64,000 nucleotides of DNA from an uncultured Collinsella sp. (GCA_900541125.1 UQIK01000005.1:1-64000); one strand, 5' to 3'. Shown: positions 25,794 through 35,661, numbered from the stretch's first letter. Made by a program: numbers and translations. The notes: generated by a model not told the origin, from the sequence alone.

Positions 25794-26582
25794 GTGTTGG
25801 AAGAGAACGTGCAAAACAATCAAATGGGGGATGCGGCAGCGCTTGCTGTTACGCTTAAGGACAGACGCGAGGCTGCAAAGCTTAACAACGTTGGAAAGCA
25901 TGAGCCTAAGCTTTCGGAGAACGGTATCCCTGCCGACGTGCTGGAAAAGTTGTTGCCCGGTGACGATATCATTGAACTAGAAGAACCTGTCGTAAACGGT
26001 GGGTTCTTCTACCGCTTTATTAAGCGATCTTTCGATGTTGTCTCCTGCGGTTGCGCGCTCATTATTCTCGCGATTCCGATGGCCGTAATTGCTGTCAAGA
26101 TCAAGACTGAGTCTGAAGGGCCCGTTATTTACGCTCAGCGTCGTGTGGGCAAAGACGGCAAAGTGTTTAACATTTACAAATTCCGTAGCATGTATATCGA
26201 TGCAGAGTCTCGAGGCGCTCAGTGGGCGCAGGACGAAGATCCGCGCGTAACCCCTTTTGGCAAGTTTATGCGTAAAACGCGTTTGGATGAAATCCCGCAG
26301 TTTTGGAATGTCTTTAAGGGCGATATGAGCCTTATCGGCCCGCGCCCCGAGCGACCTGCGTTCTGCGAGGAGTTCGAGAAGCGCATTCACGGCTGGCATT
26401 ACCGCACTATGGTCCGTCCGGGTATTTCCGGTCTTGCCCAGGTGACTGGCGGGTACGACTTGCTTCCCAGTGAGAAGGTCATGTTTGACCTACAGTACAT
26501 CAAGACAAGAAATATCAAGATTGATATTACGATCATGCTTAAAACGCTTGGCGTTGTTAGTACGGGTGATGGTGCACGATGA
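25794..26582 (+). CDS. Undecaprenyl-phosphate sugar-phosphate transferase (initiating enzyme)
   Basis: Bacterial sugar transferase family (WcaJ/CpsE/PglC-like) that loads the first sugar-1-phosphate onto undecaprenyl phosphate at the inner face of the membrane. From the GTG at 25794 it has 262 residues: about 75 hydrophilic residues, one hydrophobic re-entrant helix (ALIILAIPMAVIAVKI), then the catalytic core with YAQRRVGKDGKVFNIYKFRSM, KTRLDEIPQFWNV and GDMSLIGPRPERP. The single hydrophobic segment indicates the short PglC/EpsL-like form. Its TGA overlaps the next ATG by 4 bp. Confidence 0.92.
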   Translation: MLEENVQNNQMGDAAALAVTLKDRREAAKLNNVGKHEPKLSENGIPADVLEKLLPGDDIIELEEPVVNGGFFYRFIKRSFDVVSCGCALIILAIPMAVIAVKIKTESEGPVIYAQRRVGKDGKVFNIYKFRSMYIDAESRGAQWAQDEDPRVTPFGKFMRKTRLDEIPQFWNVFKGDMSLIGPRPERPAFCEEFEKRIHGWHYRTMVRPGISGLAQVTGGYDLLPSEKVMFDLQYIKTRNIKIDITIMLKTLGVVSTGDGAR

Positions 26583-27682
26583 GCCTCTCTGACCATGGTC
26601 ACGTTCTATTCACGGCTACGCTGGTTCGCGGGCACATTGCTAAGTTTCACATACCCTATCTTAAGTGGTTCAAAGAGCAGGGTTGGGAGACATGGGTAGC
26701 TGCTAAGAACGATTATCCAGACGGTGTCTGTGAGATCCCATTCTGCGACCATTTCGTTAATATTGACTTCGCACGCAGTCCATTCTCAATGCAGACGATC
26801 GTTGCCTACAAACAGCTGCGTAAACTCTTCGCCAAGGAGCATTTCGCTATTGTTCACACCCACACTCCCGTGGGAGGTGTTCTCACGCGTCTTGCAGCTC
26901 GAGATGCTCGTCGCAGTGGGACAAAAGTGATTTACACTGCGCACGGTTTTCATTTTTATGATGGGGCGCCTCTAATTAACTGGGTGCTTTGGTATCCCGT
27001 AGAGCGAGTGATGAGTCGCTTTACCGATGTACTGGTGACCATAAACGATGAGGACTGTAAGCGTGCACGGCAATTCGCGCATTGCCGTGTGGAGTATGTG
27101 CCCGGCGTGGGTGTCGACCTAGACAGGTTTGTTTGCGTTAAGAACTGCGCGGACACGCGCGCGGAGCTCGGCCTGGGCAAGAACGATTTTGTCTTGCTGT
27201 CCGTCGGTGATCTTAACGAAAACAAGAATCATGGTGTGCTCATAGAGGCTCTTGCGAAGCTGCCTGATAATTTTAAATTGCTCGTTGCGGGCGAGGGACC
27301 ACTTCGCAACGTCTTGTTGAAAAAGGCGCGACATCTCGGTGTGGACGATCGTCTCATGCTTCTGGGTTTCCGCAGCGACGTGGCAGCGTTGCTCAACGCG
27401 TGCGATCTCTTTTGTTTCCCTTCCAAGCGCGAGGGTCTGCCCGTATCGCTCATCGAAGCGATGGCATGTGGCAGGCCGTGCTTGACCTCCGGTGCGAGGG
27501 GCTGCGCTGATGTGCTGGGTCCATTCGCGGAAGGCTCAATCGTCGAGGGTGGAGCAGATGAGTGGGCTCGTGCTATTGAGAGGGTTTCCGGTAAGAGGCA
27601 AAGCGCATCTGCGTGGCGAGAGCAGGCGAAGAAATTTGATATTTCAGCTGTGCTTAGGCGAATGACATCGCTCTATGCATAG
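26579..27682 (+). CDS. GT4-type glycosyltransferase
   Basis: A 367-residue GT-B glycosyltransferase. The N-terminal domain resembles CapM/EpsD-type enzymes (FTATLVRGHIAKFHIPYL, then VHTHTPVGGVLTRLAAR and YTAHGFHFY). The C-terminal GT1/4 domain has VGDLNENKNHGVL and FPSKREGLPVSLIEAMACG with the nucleotide-sugar-binding E-x7-E region. It acts early after the initiating transferase, to which it is translationally coupled, probably adding the second sugar. The sugar donor cannot be assigned. Confidence 0.88.
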   Translation: MSLSDHGHVLFTATLVRGHIAKFHIPYLKWFKEQGWETWVAAKNDYPDGVCEIPFCDHFVNIDFARSPFSMQTIVAYKQLRKLFAKEHFAIVHTHTPVGGVLTRLAARDARRSGTKVIYTAHGFHFYDGAPLINWVLWYPVERVMSRFTDVLVTINDEDCKRARQFAHCRVEYVPGVGVDLDRFVCVKNCADTRAELGLGKNDFVLLSVGDLNENKNHGVLIEALAKLPDNFKLLVAGEGPLRNVLLKKARHLGVDDRLMLLGFRSDVAALLNACDLFCFPSKREGLPVSLIEAMACGRPCLTSGARGCADVLGPFAEGSIVEGGADEWARAIERVSGKRQSASAWREQAKKFDISAVLRRMTSLYA

Positions 27683-27692
27683 AGGAGAGGCC

Positions 27693-28832
27693 GTGGTTTC
27701 TGAAATTCTCGATACAAAAATTAATGAACCGTTACGCGTTCTCGTAGTGGTAACCAGCATGAATCGAGGCGGACTTGAGACGTTCACAATGAACGTGTAT
27801 CGAGCACTGAATCGTTCCAAGGTTCAGCTCGACTTCTTGCTCCACCGTTCGGATAGTGGTGCCTACGAAGAGGAAATTGAGTCGTTGGGTGGGCGTATTT
27901 ACCGCGTTCGTAGGCAAAATCCGCTTGACCCTCGCTACTGGACAGCACTTAATGAGTTTTTTGCTAAGCACCCGTACGAAGTCGTATGGGCGCAGCTTGA
28001 CTGTTTGAGCGCTGAGCCGCTCGCAGCAGCCGCGAGACATGGGGCTATTGTTCGAGTGGCACATTCGCACAATAGCTACCAGGACAGAGACTTGAAGTAC
28101 CCCTTAAAGATGCTTTGCAAGCCTCTCATCAAACGGTACGCCACCGATTTGTTTGCTTGCGGCGAGGAAGCGGGCAGGTGGATGTTTAATACCGATGACT
28201 TCGAGGTCGTTAGGAACTGCATAGACGTAGACTCATACGCGTATGATCCCGCCGTGCGGACGGAAGTTCGACGCGAACTGGGCATCACCGACGATGCACC
28301 CGTCGTGGGGCATGTTGGGCGATTCGACGCGGTGAAAAACCACGCACTTCTGCTTGACGTGTTTGCCGCCCTGCTGAAGCGGAGACCTGACGCCTTGTTG
28401 ATGCTTGCGGGTGACGGTCCCCTGCGTATGGAGATGGAGAGAAAGGCTGCCGAGTTAGGCATCACCGGCTCTGTCATGTTTCTGGGCGTGCGTTCGGACG
28501 TGCCGCGGCTTATGCAGGCGATGGACTGTTTTACGATGCCTTCGCTGTATGAGGGATTACCCATGGTCTTGGTGGAAGCGCAGGCAGCGGGGCTGCCGTG
28601 TTTGATATCGGATGCTATCCCTCGAGACTGTTATATCAAGGGCGGACATGTAGAATGCGAGAAGCTTGACGTCTGCGCGCGTGCGTGGGCGGAGCGCGTC
28701 GACGGGATACTGGCCGGCGAGTTCGATCGTGCTTCGGGGGCAAAAGCCGTGCGGGCGGCGGGGTTTGATTCCAGTGAGACAGCGGAACGACTGACCGATT
28801 TCTTTAGTGGCGCATTGAAAAGGAAACGATGA
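27693..28832 (+). CDS. GT4-type glycosyltransferase
   Basis: About 379 residues, GT-B fold. The N-terminal region has VVVTSMNRGGLETFTMNVYR, a common start in EpsF-like enzymes. The C-terminal domain shows GHVGRFDAVKNHALLLD, AGDGPLR and PSLYEGLPMVLVEAQAAGLP. A GTG at 27693 with GAGGAGAGG upstream is preferred over the ATG at 27675, which lies inside the preceding gene. It overlaps the next gene by ATGA. It is clearly related to the product of 33085-34227, suggesting duplication within the locus. Confidence 0.87.
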   Translation: MVSEILDTKINEPLRVLVVVTSMNRGGLETFTMNVYRALNRSKVQLDFLLHRSDSGAYEEEIESLGGRIYRVRRQNPLDPRYWTALNEFFAKHPYEVVWAQLDCLSAEPLAAAARHGAIVRVAHSHNSYQDRDLKYPLKMLCKPLIKRYATDLFACGEEAGRWMFNTDDFEVVRNCIDVDSYAYDPAVRTEVRRELGITDDAPVVGHVGRFDAVKNHALLLDVFAALLKRRPDALLMLAGDGPLRMEMERKAAELGITGSVMFLGVRSDVPRLMQAMDCFTMPSLYEGLPMVLVEAQAAGLPCLISDAIPRDCYIKGGHVECEKLDVCARAWAERVDGILAGEFDRASGAKAVRAAGFDSSETAERLTDFFSGALKRKR

Positions 28833-29932
28833 GAGTTCTATTTTACATAAACCGGCTGAACGGCGGAGGTGCGGAGCGGGTTATATCCCAGCTTGCAAAT
28901 TTCTTTTCCAGTAGCGGGGACAATTCCATTTTGGTGACGTCGTTTCGCTCCGACAACGAATATGAGTTGAATGAAGGCGTGACTCGCTATTCCCTTGAGA
29001 ACGAGGAAATCGTTCAGTCGCGACTGATGCGAAATGCCACAAGGATAAAGAAGTTGCGCGCAATCATTAAATCAGAAGGACCTGATGTCGTTCTGTCCTT
29101 CATGCAGGAACCTAATTTCCGCGCGCTTGTTGCGGGTTTCGGTCTTCCATGCAAGGTTGTCGTCTCGGTTCGAAATGACCCTGCTAGGGAGTATGCAGGA
29201 AAAATCGGTAGGTTTGTGGGCAAGTTTCTCATGCCCTTTCTGGCTGACGGCTGCGTCTTTCAGACCCATCAAGCTATGGAATGGTTTCCGGCTCGACTTC
29301 GTCGAAAATCACGGGTGATTCCAAACGCGGTGAACCCGGTTTTTTTCGAGACCGACAAGTCTGGCGTGAATTCGTATTGGGTCGCGATTGGGCGTCTTAC
29401 GGAACAGAAGAACTATCCGATGATGCTCAAGGCGTTTGCGGCAGTGCGAATGGATTTCCCTGACGAATGTTTGCGAATCTATGGAGAAGGTCCAATGCGA
29501 AGCGACCTTCAGCGTATGGTTTACGCCCTTGGACTGTCGGACGGCGTTGCTCTTTGCGGACGAACTTCTGACGTGCCGGCGGTGCTCGCCGATGCAAAAG
29601 GCTTTCTGATGTCCTCTGACTATGAGGGAATGCCTAACGCGCTCATGGAAGCAATGGCTGTCGGTTTACCTTGCGTAGTGACGGACTGTCCCTGTGGTGG
29701 ACCAGGAGAGTTGATTGCTGATGGAACGAATGGTGTCCTTGTTCCCGTCGGAAACTCGCGAGCTATGGCTGATCAAATCAAGAGATTGCTTGTTGAGGAT
29801 AATGTAGGGGATATGACGTCCGCTGCCGCAGAGAGCATGAAAGCCTATTTACCTGACAAGGTATTTATGGCATGGAAAGGCTACTTGATTCAAATCTCCT
29901 TGGGAGGGCGCAATGAACATCCTTCCTCTTAA
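28829..29932 (+). CDS. GT4-type glycosyltransferase
   Basis: A 367-residue GT-B enzyme with YINRLNGGGAERVISQLANF at the N-terminus and VAIGRLTEQKNYPMML, IYGEGPMRSDL and SSDYEGMPNALMEAMAVGLP in the C-terminal half. This matches the GalNAc/hexose transferases of the GT4 family common in capsule loci. It is coupled by ATGA overlap to the gene before and overlaps the polymerase gene by 20 bp, so the operon is tightly packed. Confidence 0.87.
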   Translation: MRVLFYINRLNGGGAERVISQLANFFSSSGDNSILVTSFRSDNEYELNEGVTRYSLENEEIVQSRLMRNATRIKKLRAIIKSEGPDVVLSFMQEPNFRALVAGFGLPCKVVVSVRNDPAREYAGKIGRFVGKFLMPFLADGCVFQTHQAMEWFPARLRRKSRVIPNAVNPVFFETDKSGVNSYWVAIGRLTEQKNYPMMLKAFAAVRMDFPDECLRIYGEGPMRSDLQRMVYALGLSDGVALCGRTSDVPAVLADAKGFLMSSDYEGMPNALMEAMAVGLPCVVTDCPCGGPGELIADGTNGVLVPVGNSRAMADQIKRLLVEDNVGDMTSAAAESMKAYLPDKVFMAWKGYLIQISLGGRNEHPSS

Positions 29933-30926
29933 TCTGATGCTTCTCTTCGTTTGGTGGTTTGTCTTTCGAGGCCGACTTTCAAAGGGAAAGAGGGGCAGTG
30001 ATTGGTATTTGGGCATTGTATTCATCCAAATGATGCTCATGACGCTTTTTGCTCCAATTTTTAGTGATGCTGCACAATATGCCTTTCATGCGCGGTTGAA
30101 CTGGTATAGCGATTTCGGAATCGGGTGGAAGTTATTCAGCCAAGTGATTTGGGGCATTTGGCCCGATGCGAAGTCATTAGTCTTTTTCACGAGCCTCATA
30201 TTCGAATTGGCTTTTGTTCATTTTTGTCGACGTTATTCGAATAATTATGCTTTGAGCTATTTTTTTATGGTTACACTAGGCTTTTTCGGAATGAGTCTAT
30301 TTATCTTGCGGCAAACCGTTGCTCTCGCCATTGTTCTGCTTGCGTATGACGCAGTCGAGGAGAGAAAGCTGCCGAAGTTCCTGTTGCTTATCCTGATCGC
30401 ATGCTCGTTTCATGTAACTGCAATTCTCTTTGTGGCCCTCTATCCGATTTCAAATTTGCGAAGGAAAGGTGCATTCCATCTGGGCTGCATCCTGGCAGGT
30501 ATCACTTTATTGTTGTGTTCTACACCATTAAGTAATTTCATGACATCCCACTATCATAGCGAGTACGTTTTGACGGGTTTTTCGGGGGAAAACCTTCTTC
30601 TTTTGATGATTTTACTTGTTATTATCTACGAACTTCGGGGAGACAATTGTGATCGCTTGGGTATAGGCCATGCATTGGAGTTGGCACCTGTTTTTCAGGT
30701 TTTAGCACTGAGGTTCTCAACGTTTACCCGCGCTACAAGATATTTTCAAATTGCCACGACTGTCGCAATCCCAAATTTAATCGAATCATTTCACGATAAA
30801 AGATTACGTTTTCTGGCAACGTTTGCAGTCGTTGTTTTTTTTAGTTTTTTCTACATCGTCGTCCAAGATTGGGCAGTCGATGGCTTTTTCGATTCATTTG
30901 TTTTTAACGGATTGGTTATGAATTAA
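29913..30926 (+). CDS. EpsG/Wzy-like polysaccharide polymerase
   Basis: A 337-residue polytopic membrane protein with about nine or ten hydrophobic segments (for example LMLLFVWWFVF, VIFIQMMLMTLFAP, FLLLILIACSFHVTAILFVALYP). The pattern HVTAILF in a membrane segment with a preceding LRQTVALAIVLLAY is typical of EpsG-family polymerases. It would join repeat units on the outer face of the membrane. The gene is noticeably more AT-rich than its neighbours, a frequent sign of exchange in the polymerase segment of capsule loci. Confidence 0.8.
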   Translation: MNILPLNLMLLFVWWFVFRGRLSKGKRGSDWYLGIVFIQMMLMTLFAPIFSDAAQYAFHARLNWYSDFGIGWKLFSQVIWGIWPDAKSLVFFTSLIFELAFVHFCRRYSNNYALSYFFMVTLGFFGMSLFILRQTVALAIVLLAYDAVEERKLPKFLLLILIACSFHVTAILFVALYPISNLRRKGAFHLGCILAGITLLLCSTPLSNFMTSHYHSEYVLTGFSGENLLLLMILLVIIYELRGDNCDRLGIGHALELAPVFQVLALRFSTFTRATRYFQIATTVAIPNLIESFHDKRLRFLATFAVVVFFSFFYIVVQDWAVDGFFDSFVFNGLVMN

Positions 30927-30940
30927 TTTGAAAGGACAAA

Positions 30941-31864
30941 ATGATTAATAAACTAAAAAATCATTCTGCTTTGTTGCCGGCTATTGCTTTTGGACACTTT
31001 GGAAATTCATTCCTCTCTCGCTGTATTCCTGACGGTCCCTACCTTAAATGTGCATACTGGATATACATGCACAGAAAACTCAATTTGGATAATCCAATAA
31101 GATTCAACGAAAAACTGCAGTGGCTCAAAATACATGACCATAACCCCCTATATACCACGCTTGTCGACAAGTATCGAGTGAAGCAGTGGGTGGCCGACCG
31201 CATCGGGAAGGAACATGTTACGAAGACATACGCGATGTGGGAGCGCGCAGAGGACATCGATATTTCAGAGCTCCCCGAGCGCTTTGTGCTGAAGACCAAC
31301 CACGACAGCGGCGGTGTTGCCGTCTGCCAAAACCGCGAGACGTTTGACTTGGAAAAGGCGAAAAAGAAACTTGCCAAGCACCTAAAAATTAACTACTTCT
31401 GGAGGACGCGCGAATGGCCTTATAAGAACGTGAAACCATGCGTGTTCGCGGAGGAGTACCTGGACCCTACAGAAACAAATGGTGATTTGGTCGATTATAA
31501 GTTTTATTGCTTTGGCGGCGAGCCGAGAATAATGTTTACGTGCACAGGACGGGCTGCCGGAGATACAAGATTTGACTTCTTTGACATGGACTTCAATCAT
31601 CTAGACATTAAGCAGGACTTCGCCGAGAACGCCGACATGTCTATCGATAAACCTTGTTCCTTTAATTTGATGGCTGAGTCCGCCAGGAAGCTGTCGGCCG
31701 GTATCCCACATGTGCGTATCGACTTCTATGAAGTCGACGGAAGGATGTACTTCGGCGAGTGCACTTTCTTCGATGCTAGTGGGTTTGGGCCTTTCGAACC
31801 TGAAGAATGGGATGAAAGGCTCGGAGCCATGATTGACTTGACTGCTGTTAGCAGTGTGCGATAG
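30941..31864 (+). CDS. TupA-like ATP-grasp protein
   Basis: A 307-residue protein matching the TupA-like ATP-grasp family frequent in polysaccharide loci. Recognisable parts are IRFNEKLQWLKIHDHNPLYT near the N-terminus, the substrate loop LKTNHDSGGVAVC (about 121), the DYKFYCFGGEPRIMF strand (about 184) and the ATP/metal site HVRIDFYEVDGRMYFGECTF (about 263). Members are thought to ligate amino acids or similar groups onto sugars, or otherwise modify the glycan. The substrate is unknown. AAAGGACAAA precedes the ATG. The first part of the gene is AT-rich like the polymerase. Confidence 0.82.
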   Translation: MINKLKNHSALLPAIAFGHFGNSFLSRCIPDGPYLKCAYWIYMHRKLNLDNPIRFNEKLQWLKIHDHNPLYTTLVDKYRVKQWVADRIGKEHVTKTYAMWERAEDIDISELPERFVLKTNHDSGGVAVCQNRETFDLEKAKKKLAKHLKINYFWRTREWPYKNVKPCVFAEEYLDPTETNGDLVDYKFYCFGGEPRIMFTCTGRAAGDTRFDFFDMDFNHLDIKQDFAENADMSIDKPCSFNLMAESARKLSAGIPHVRIDFYEVDGRMYFGECTFFDASGFGPFEPEEWDERLGAMIDLTAVSSVR

Positions 31865-31884
31865 AGCTTAGTTTAGGAAAACCT

Positions 31885-33081
31885 ATGATAATAAAAGATG
31901 AATGTTCAGCATCGGTTAAAGGACGAGCACCACGTCTAGTGATCGGGGCAGATTTCGTACCAACCGATGGGAATAGTAACGTCTTCGCTGCCGGAGATGG
32001 CGAGGCCCTTGTCGGTCCGGAGCTTCTTGCATTAGTGCAAGGCGTAGATTTTGGCGTGTTTAACCTTGAAGTACCCCTGACAGATACTTTGAACCCTATT
32101 GCTAAGTGCGGGCCCTGTCTCGATGCCCCGACTTCAACCATTGCGGGACTAAAAGCTGTAAATCCATGGGCTTTCACACTTGCTAATAACCACATAATGG
32201 ACCAAGGGGTAGATGGACTTCGGTCCACCATGGATGTGCTCGAGGGGGCTGGACTCCAGTATTTCGGTGCCGGAGCTAATCTCACTGAGGCAAAGAAACC
32301 ACTGGTTGTTGACATTGACGGAGTCACTGTCGGTATATTTGGCTGCGTTGAGCACGAGTTCTCCATCGCGGGGGAGTTTTCGGCGGGCGCAGCCCCTTAT
32401 GACCCACTTGATTCATTCGATGACGTCAGGGATTTGGCAAGCCGTTGCGATTACGTTATCGTCCTATACCACGGCGGGAAAGAACATTACCGGTACCCAT
32501 CTCCCCAGCTTCAGCGGAGATGCAGGAAATTCGCTGAGTGTGGTGCACAGCTCGTGGTTTGTCAGCACAGCCACTGCATTGGATGCAAGGAGAATTGGGC
32601 TGATGCAACTATTGTCTATGGGCAAGGCAATTTCCTGTTTGACGATGCCGAAAGTGATGATAACGAGTGCTGGAAGACGGGCCTGCTTCTTGAGGTTGAG
32701 CTCGGCGACCAGCTTGCCGTTGAGTACCACCCTCTCGTAAAGATGGATGCAACGGTACGTCTGGCTACCGGGTCGAATGCCGAAGCTATACTCAATGATT
32801 TTATTTCAAGGAGCGAGGAGATAGAGGAAGTGGGTTTCGTCGAGAAGTCTTATGGTGAGTTCGCAAGGGGAATGCTCAACTCATACCTTGCATGTGGAAT
32901 ACCCGGAAGCGGTTCCCTTGCTTTCCGTGTGCTTAATAAGCTTAGCAGAGCCCGCCTCGCTGACAGACTGGTCGGCGCCAACGCGGGCTTCGCATTGCTC
33001 AACCATGTGGAATGTGAAGCCCATAATGAGCTTCTCATTGAGGGCCTTAGGTTGAAGTGCGGCCTTGGCAGTAAGCGATAG
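31885..33081 (+). CDS. CapA-family protein (PgsA-like metallophosphatase fold)
   Basis: A 398-residue protein of the CapA/PgsA family, with GADFVPTDGN near the N-terminus, FNLEVPLTD (about 55), TLANNHIMDQGVDGLRSTMD (about 95), HGGKEHYRYPSPQLQR (about 196) and CQHSHCIGCKEN (about 228), followed by YGQGNFLFDD. The Asp, Asn and His residues form the calcineurin-like metal centre. Family members act in poly-gamma-glutamate or capsule assembly. No signal peptide or transmembrane segment is visible, so it is probably cytosolic here, unlike typical CapA. Confidence 0.8.
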   Translation: MIIKDECSASVKGRAPRLVIGADFVPTDGNSNVFAAGDGEALVGPELLALVQGVDFGVFNLEVPLTDTLNPIAKCGPCLDAPTSTIAGLKAVNPWAFTLANNHIMDQGVDGLRSTMDVLEGAGLQYFGAGANLTEAKKPLVVDIDGVTVGIFGCVEHEFSIAGEFSAGAAPYDPLDSFDDVRDLASRCDYVIVLYHGGKEHYRYPSPQLQRRCRKFAECGAQLVVCQHSHCIGCKENWADATIVYGQGNFLFDDAESDDNECWKTGLLLEVELGDQLAVEYHPLVKMDATVRLATGSNAEAILNDFISRSEEIEEVGFVEKSYGEFARGMLNSYLACGIPGSGSLAFRVLNKLSRARLADRLVGANAGFALLNHVECEAHNELLIEGLRLKCGLGSKR

Positions 33082-33084
33082 CTG

Positions 33085-34227
33085 GTGATTTCTGTGATCA
33101 GGGTACTTCATGTTGTCGGTAGCCTTAATGCCGGTGGAATCGAAACCTTCTTGATGTCGGTATATCGTCAGATTGATCGCTCTAAGGTTCAGTTCGACTT
33201 TTTGGTTTCATCAGACCAACGGTTTTTCTATTCAGATGAAATCGAGAGTCTTGGTGGTGGGATATATCCAGTTGAGCAGAGCCGCTATCACCCGAAAGCT
33301 ACTCGCTATAGATTAAAACAGTTTTATTTGGAGAATAATACGGAGATCGTTCATCAGCATACGGGGGGTCTGCAGACGCTTATGCCTCTGGTTGCCGCGG
33401 AGGACGCGGGTGTGCCGACTAGGGTTCTCCATTCTCACTGCGCTTTTGTCGAGCCAAATTCGACAAAAGCGCAACTTGAAGAAGTTATTCACAAGCTGAA
33501 TACATATCGCACTGGAATCGCCACGGAAAAATTCGCTTGCTCCGCGGACGCAGCGGCTTATTTCGGTTTTGATAGGCATGGCGGAGAATGGCGCTATGTG
33601 CCCAACGGTATCGATGTCGGTCGATTTTCTTTCGATATGGGGATGCGAAAGGATGCTCGTACTGAGCTCGGCTTGTTAGATTCGACCTTCCTCATCGGGA
33701 ACATCGGGCGTTTTTCCCCCCAAAAAAACCAAGCCTTTCTTTTACGCGCATTTGCTTCCGTCGCTAAGCGATGCCCGGATTCCAAGCTTCTGCTTGTTGG
33801 CGTCGGCCCGCTTGAAGGGGACATCCATGCCGAGGCCGAAAGGCTTGGCCTAACGGATCGCGTCATCTTCCTCAAGAACCGGTCCGATACCGAGCGACTC
33901 TACGCCGCAATGGATGTATTCGCGTTCCCCTCGCTATATGAGGGGCTCGGCATCGTGCTCGTGGAGGCTCAGACCAACGGGCTCCCGTGCGTCATTTCGG
34001 AGCGTATACCCAGGGAGGCCGTCTACGGTGAGAATGTGTCAACTGTCGCGCTCGAAGGCGGGCCAGAGGCTTGGGCGGATGCAATGCTTAAGTGCAGGGC
34101 GGTTGCTAGGTCACAAAAAGGAGCCGAACTGACGAGATCTGCCGGCTTCGACATCTCGACCGTTGCCGCCTCCCTGCAGGATTTTTATCTAAAAGCGGCT
34201 GAGCGCGGCGCTCGAGCGAGAGGATAA
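33085..34227 (+). CDS. GT4-type glycosyltransferase
   Basis: About 380 residues from the GTG at 33085 (a second GTG at 33094 is possible). The start VLHVVGSLNAGGIETFLMSV and motifs NIGRFSPQKNQAFLL, LVGVGPLEGDI and FPSLYEGLGIVLVEAQTNGLP show a GT-B enzyme closely akin to the product of 27693-28832. Both share a DEIESLGGxIYxV-type segment. The two probably arose by duplication and transfer different sugars. It is followed 2 bp later by the flippase. Confidence 0.86.
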   Translation: MISVIRVLHVVGSLNAGGIETFLMSVYRQIDRSKVQFDFLVSSDQRFFYSDEIESLGGGIYPVEQSRYHPKATRYRLKQFYLENNTEIVHQHTGGLQTLMPLVAAEDAGVPTRVLHSHCAFVEPNSTKAQLEEVIHKLNTYRTGIATEKFACSADAAAYFGFDRHGGEWRYVPNGIDVGRFSFDMGMRKDARTELGLLDSTFLIGNIGRFSPQKNQAFLLRAFASVAKRCPDSKLLLVGVGPLEGDIHAEAERLGLTDRVIFLKNRSDTERLYAAMDVFAFPSLYEGLGIVLVEAQTNGLPCVISERIPREAVYGENVSTVALEGGPEAWADAMLKCRAVARSQKGAELTRSAGFDISTVAASLQDFYLKAAERGARARG

Positions 34228-34229
34228 CG

Positions 34230-35636
34230 ATGCAGATTAAAGCGCGCGGCAGGGACGTCCTCTGGAATTACGGCGGACTGTTCTTCCGCATGGCGGGGCA
34301 GTTCTTCGTCCTTCCCCTCGTCCTTTCGCTCCTCGATTCCGAATACGTCGGCCTATGGTATGTCTTTACCGCCGTCAGCGGTTTCATCGTGCTGTTCCAG
34401 GCAGGTTTTGACCCGACTTTCGCCCGTAACGTTGCCTACTGCTGGAGCGGTGCGAGGTCGTTCAGCAAGAACGGGCTCGCCGATGAATATGGTGAGGGTG
34501 TCGACTTCGGTGTGCTCGCTGCTCTGCTCGGCGCCTGCAGGGCGGTGTACTTCAGAATCTCGCTCCTTTGCTTTGCCGGTATTTCTACCTTGGGGACGCT
34601 TTATGTCGTTAGCGTCAGCAGCGCATTGGACCCAAGCACCTACATAGCTGCATGGGCGCTATTCTGCGTCAGCGTGTTCGTGAACGTGCACTTCTCATAC
34701 TGGGAGTCGATGCTCAGGGGGGTCGGTGACTTCGTCGGCGTCAACAAGTCAACCATCTTGGCGAGCTTGGCGCAAATCATCTCCTCTGCGGCCATGCTCC
34801 TGGCCGGGTGCGGTATCCTCTCGTGCGCCGTCGGGTTCTTCCTGCAGGGGGTCGTGTTCAGGTCGTACTGCAAGCATTTCTTCTATCGAGTGGAAGGGGT
34901 CTCGGACGGGCTGGCAGGCGCCTCAAAGCCAGAGAAAACCGATATCGAGAAGATCAGGCTTGCCATCTCCTCGAACGCCTATCGCGACACGGCTGTGTCT
35001 ATTGCGAACTACGTGGCCACCACCGCTAACACCCTGCTCTGTGCGGCGTTCGTCGGGCTCGCCGAATCCTCCGTCTTCTCTGTCACCCTGCAGCTTGTAA
35101 ACGCCTGCGTCAACGTCAGCGCCGTGATGCTCACGACCTACCAGCCCTCGTTGCAGTCCGCCTATGCGAACCGCGATCTTGAACTCGAACGCGATCTTTC
35201 CGGCAAGTCCATGGCGAGTTTCGCCCTTTTCTATGGGGTATGCCTTGTCCTTGTAGTTTTCATCGGTATGCCCATCCTCGGCATCTTCAAGCCCGGCATA
35301 GACTCAAGGCCCCTGCTGACTGTGCTGCTCGGCTTATACTTTTTCCTTTGGAAGCAGCAGTCGAACTGCGCCATGCTCATCGCTAACACGAACCGTATCC
35401 CCTATATGTGGCCCTTTGTCATATCCGCGGGCCTGGGCATCGTAGCATCGTATCTGCTTCTGAACCTCCTTGGGGGGAGTATCTATGGCTTGGTTCTCGG
35501 CCAGATGGTTGTGCAGCTTGCCTACAACAATTGGAAATGGCCCCACGAGGCGGCTAAGCGTCTCGGAACGACTTACCCGAAGCTCATGGCATCAGGGTTT
35601 AAGTCGCTAACATCCATAGCGAATGACAGACTCTAG
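34230..35636 (+). CDS. Wzx-like polysaccharide flippase (MOP/PST superfamily)
   Basis: A 468-residue membrane protein with about twelve hydrophobic helices, starting KARGRDVLWNYGGLFFRMAGQF. It would flip undecaprenyl-linked repeat units across the membrane for the EpsG/Wzy-like polymerase. The charged residues in the early helices and an amphipathic middle loop fit the family. GCGAGAGGATAACG precedes the ATG. GC content returns to the local high value here. Confidence 0.84.
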   Translation: MQIKARGRDVLWNYGGLFFRMAGQFFVLPLVLSLLDSEYVGLWYVFTAVSGFIVLFQAGFDPTFARNVAYCWSGARSFSKNGLADEYGEGVDFGVLAALLGACRAVYFRISLLCFAGISTLGTLYVVSVSSALDPSTYIAAWALFCVSVFVNVHFSYWESMLRGVGDFVGVNKSTILASLAQIISSAAMLLAGCGILSCAVGFFLQGVVFRSYCKHFFYRVEGVSDGLAGASKPEKTDIEKIRLAISSNAYRDTAVSIANYVATTANTLLCAAFVGLAESSVFSVTLQLVNACVNVSAVMLTTYQPSLQSAYANRDLELERDLSGKSMASFALFYGVCLVLVVFIGMPILGIFKPGIDSRPLLTVLLGLYFFLWKQQSNCAMLIANTNRIPYMWPFVISAGLGIVASYLLLNLLGGSIYGLVLGQMVVQLAYNNWKWPHEAAKRLGTTYPKLMASGFKSLTSIANDRL

Positions 35637-35661
35637 GATGCAACGGGGAGGATCTGCGGAT

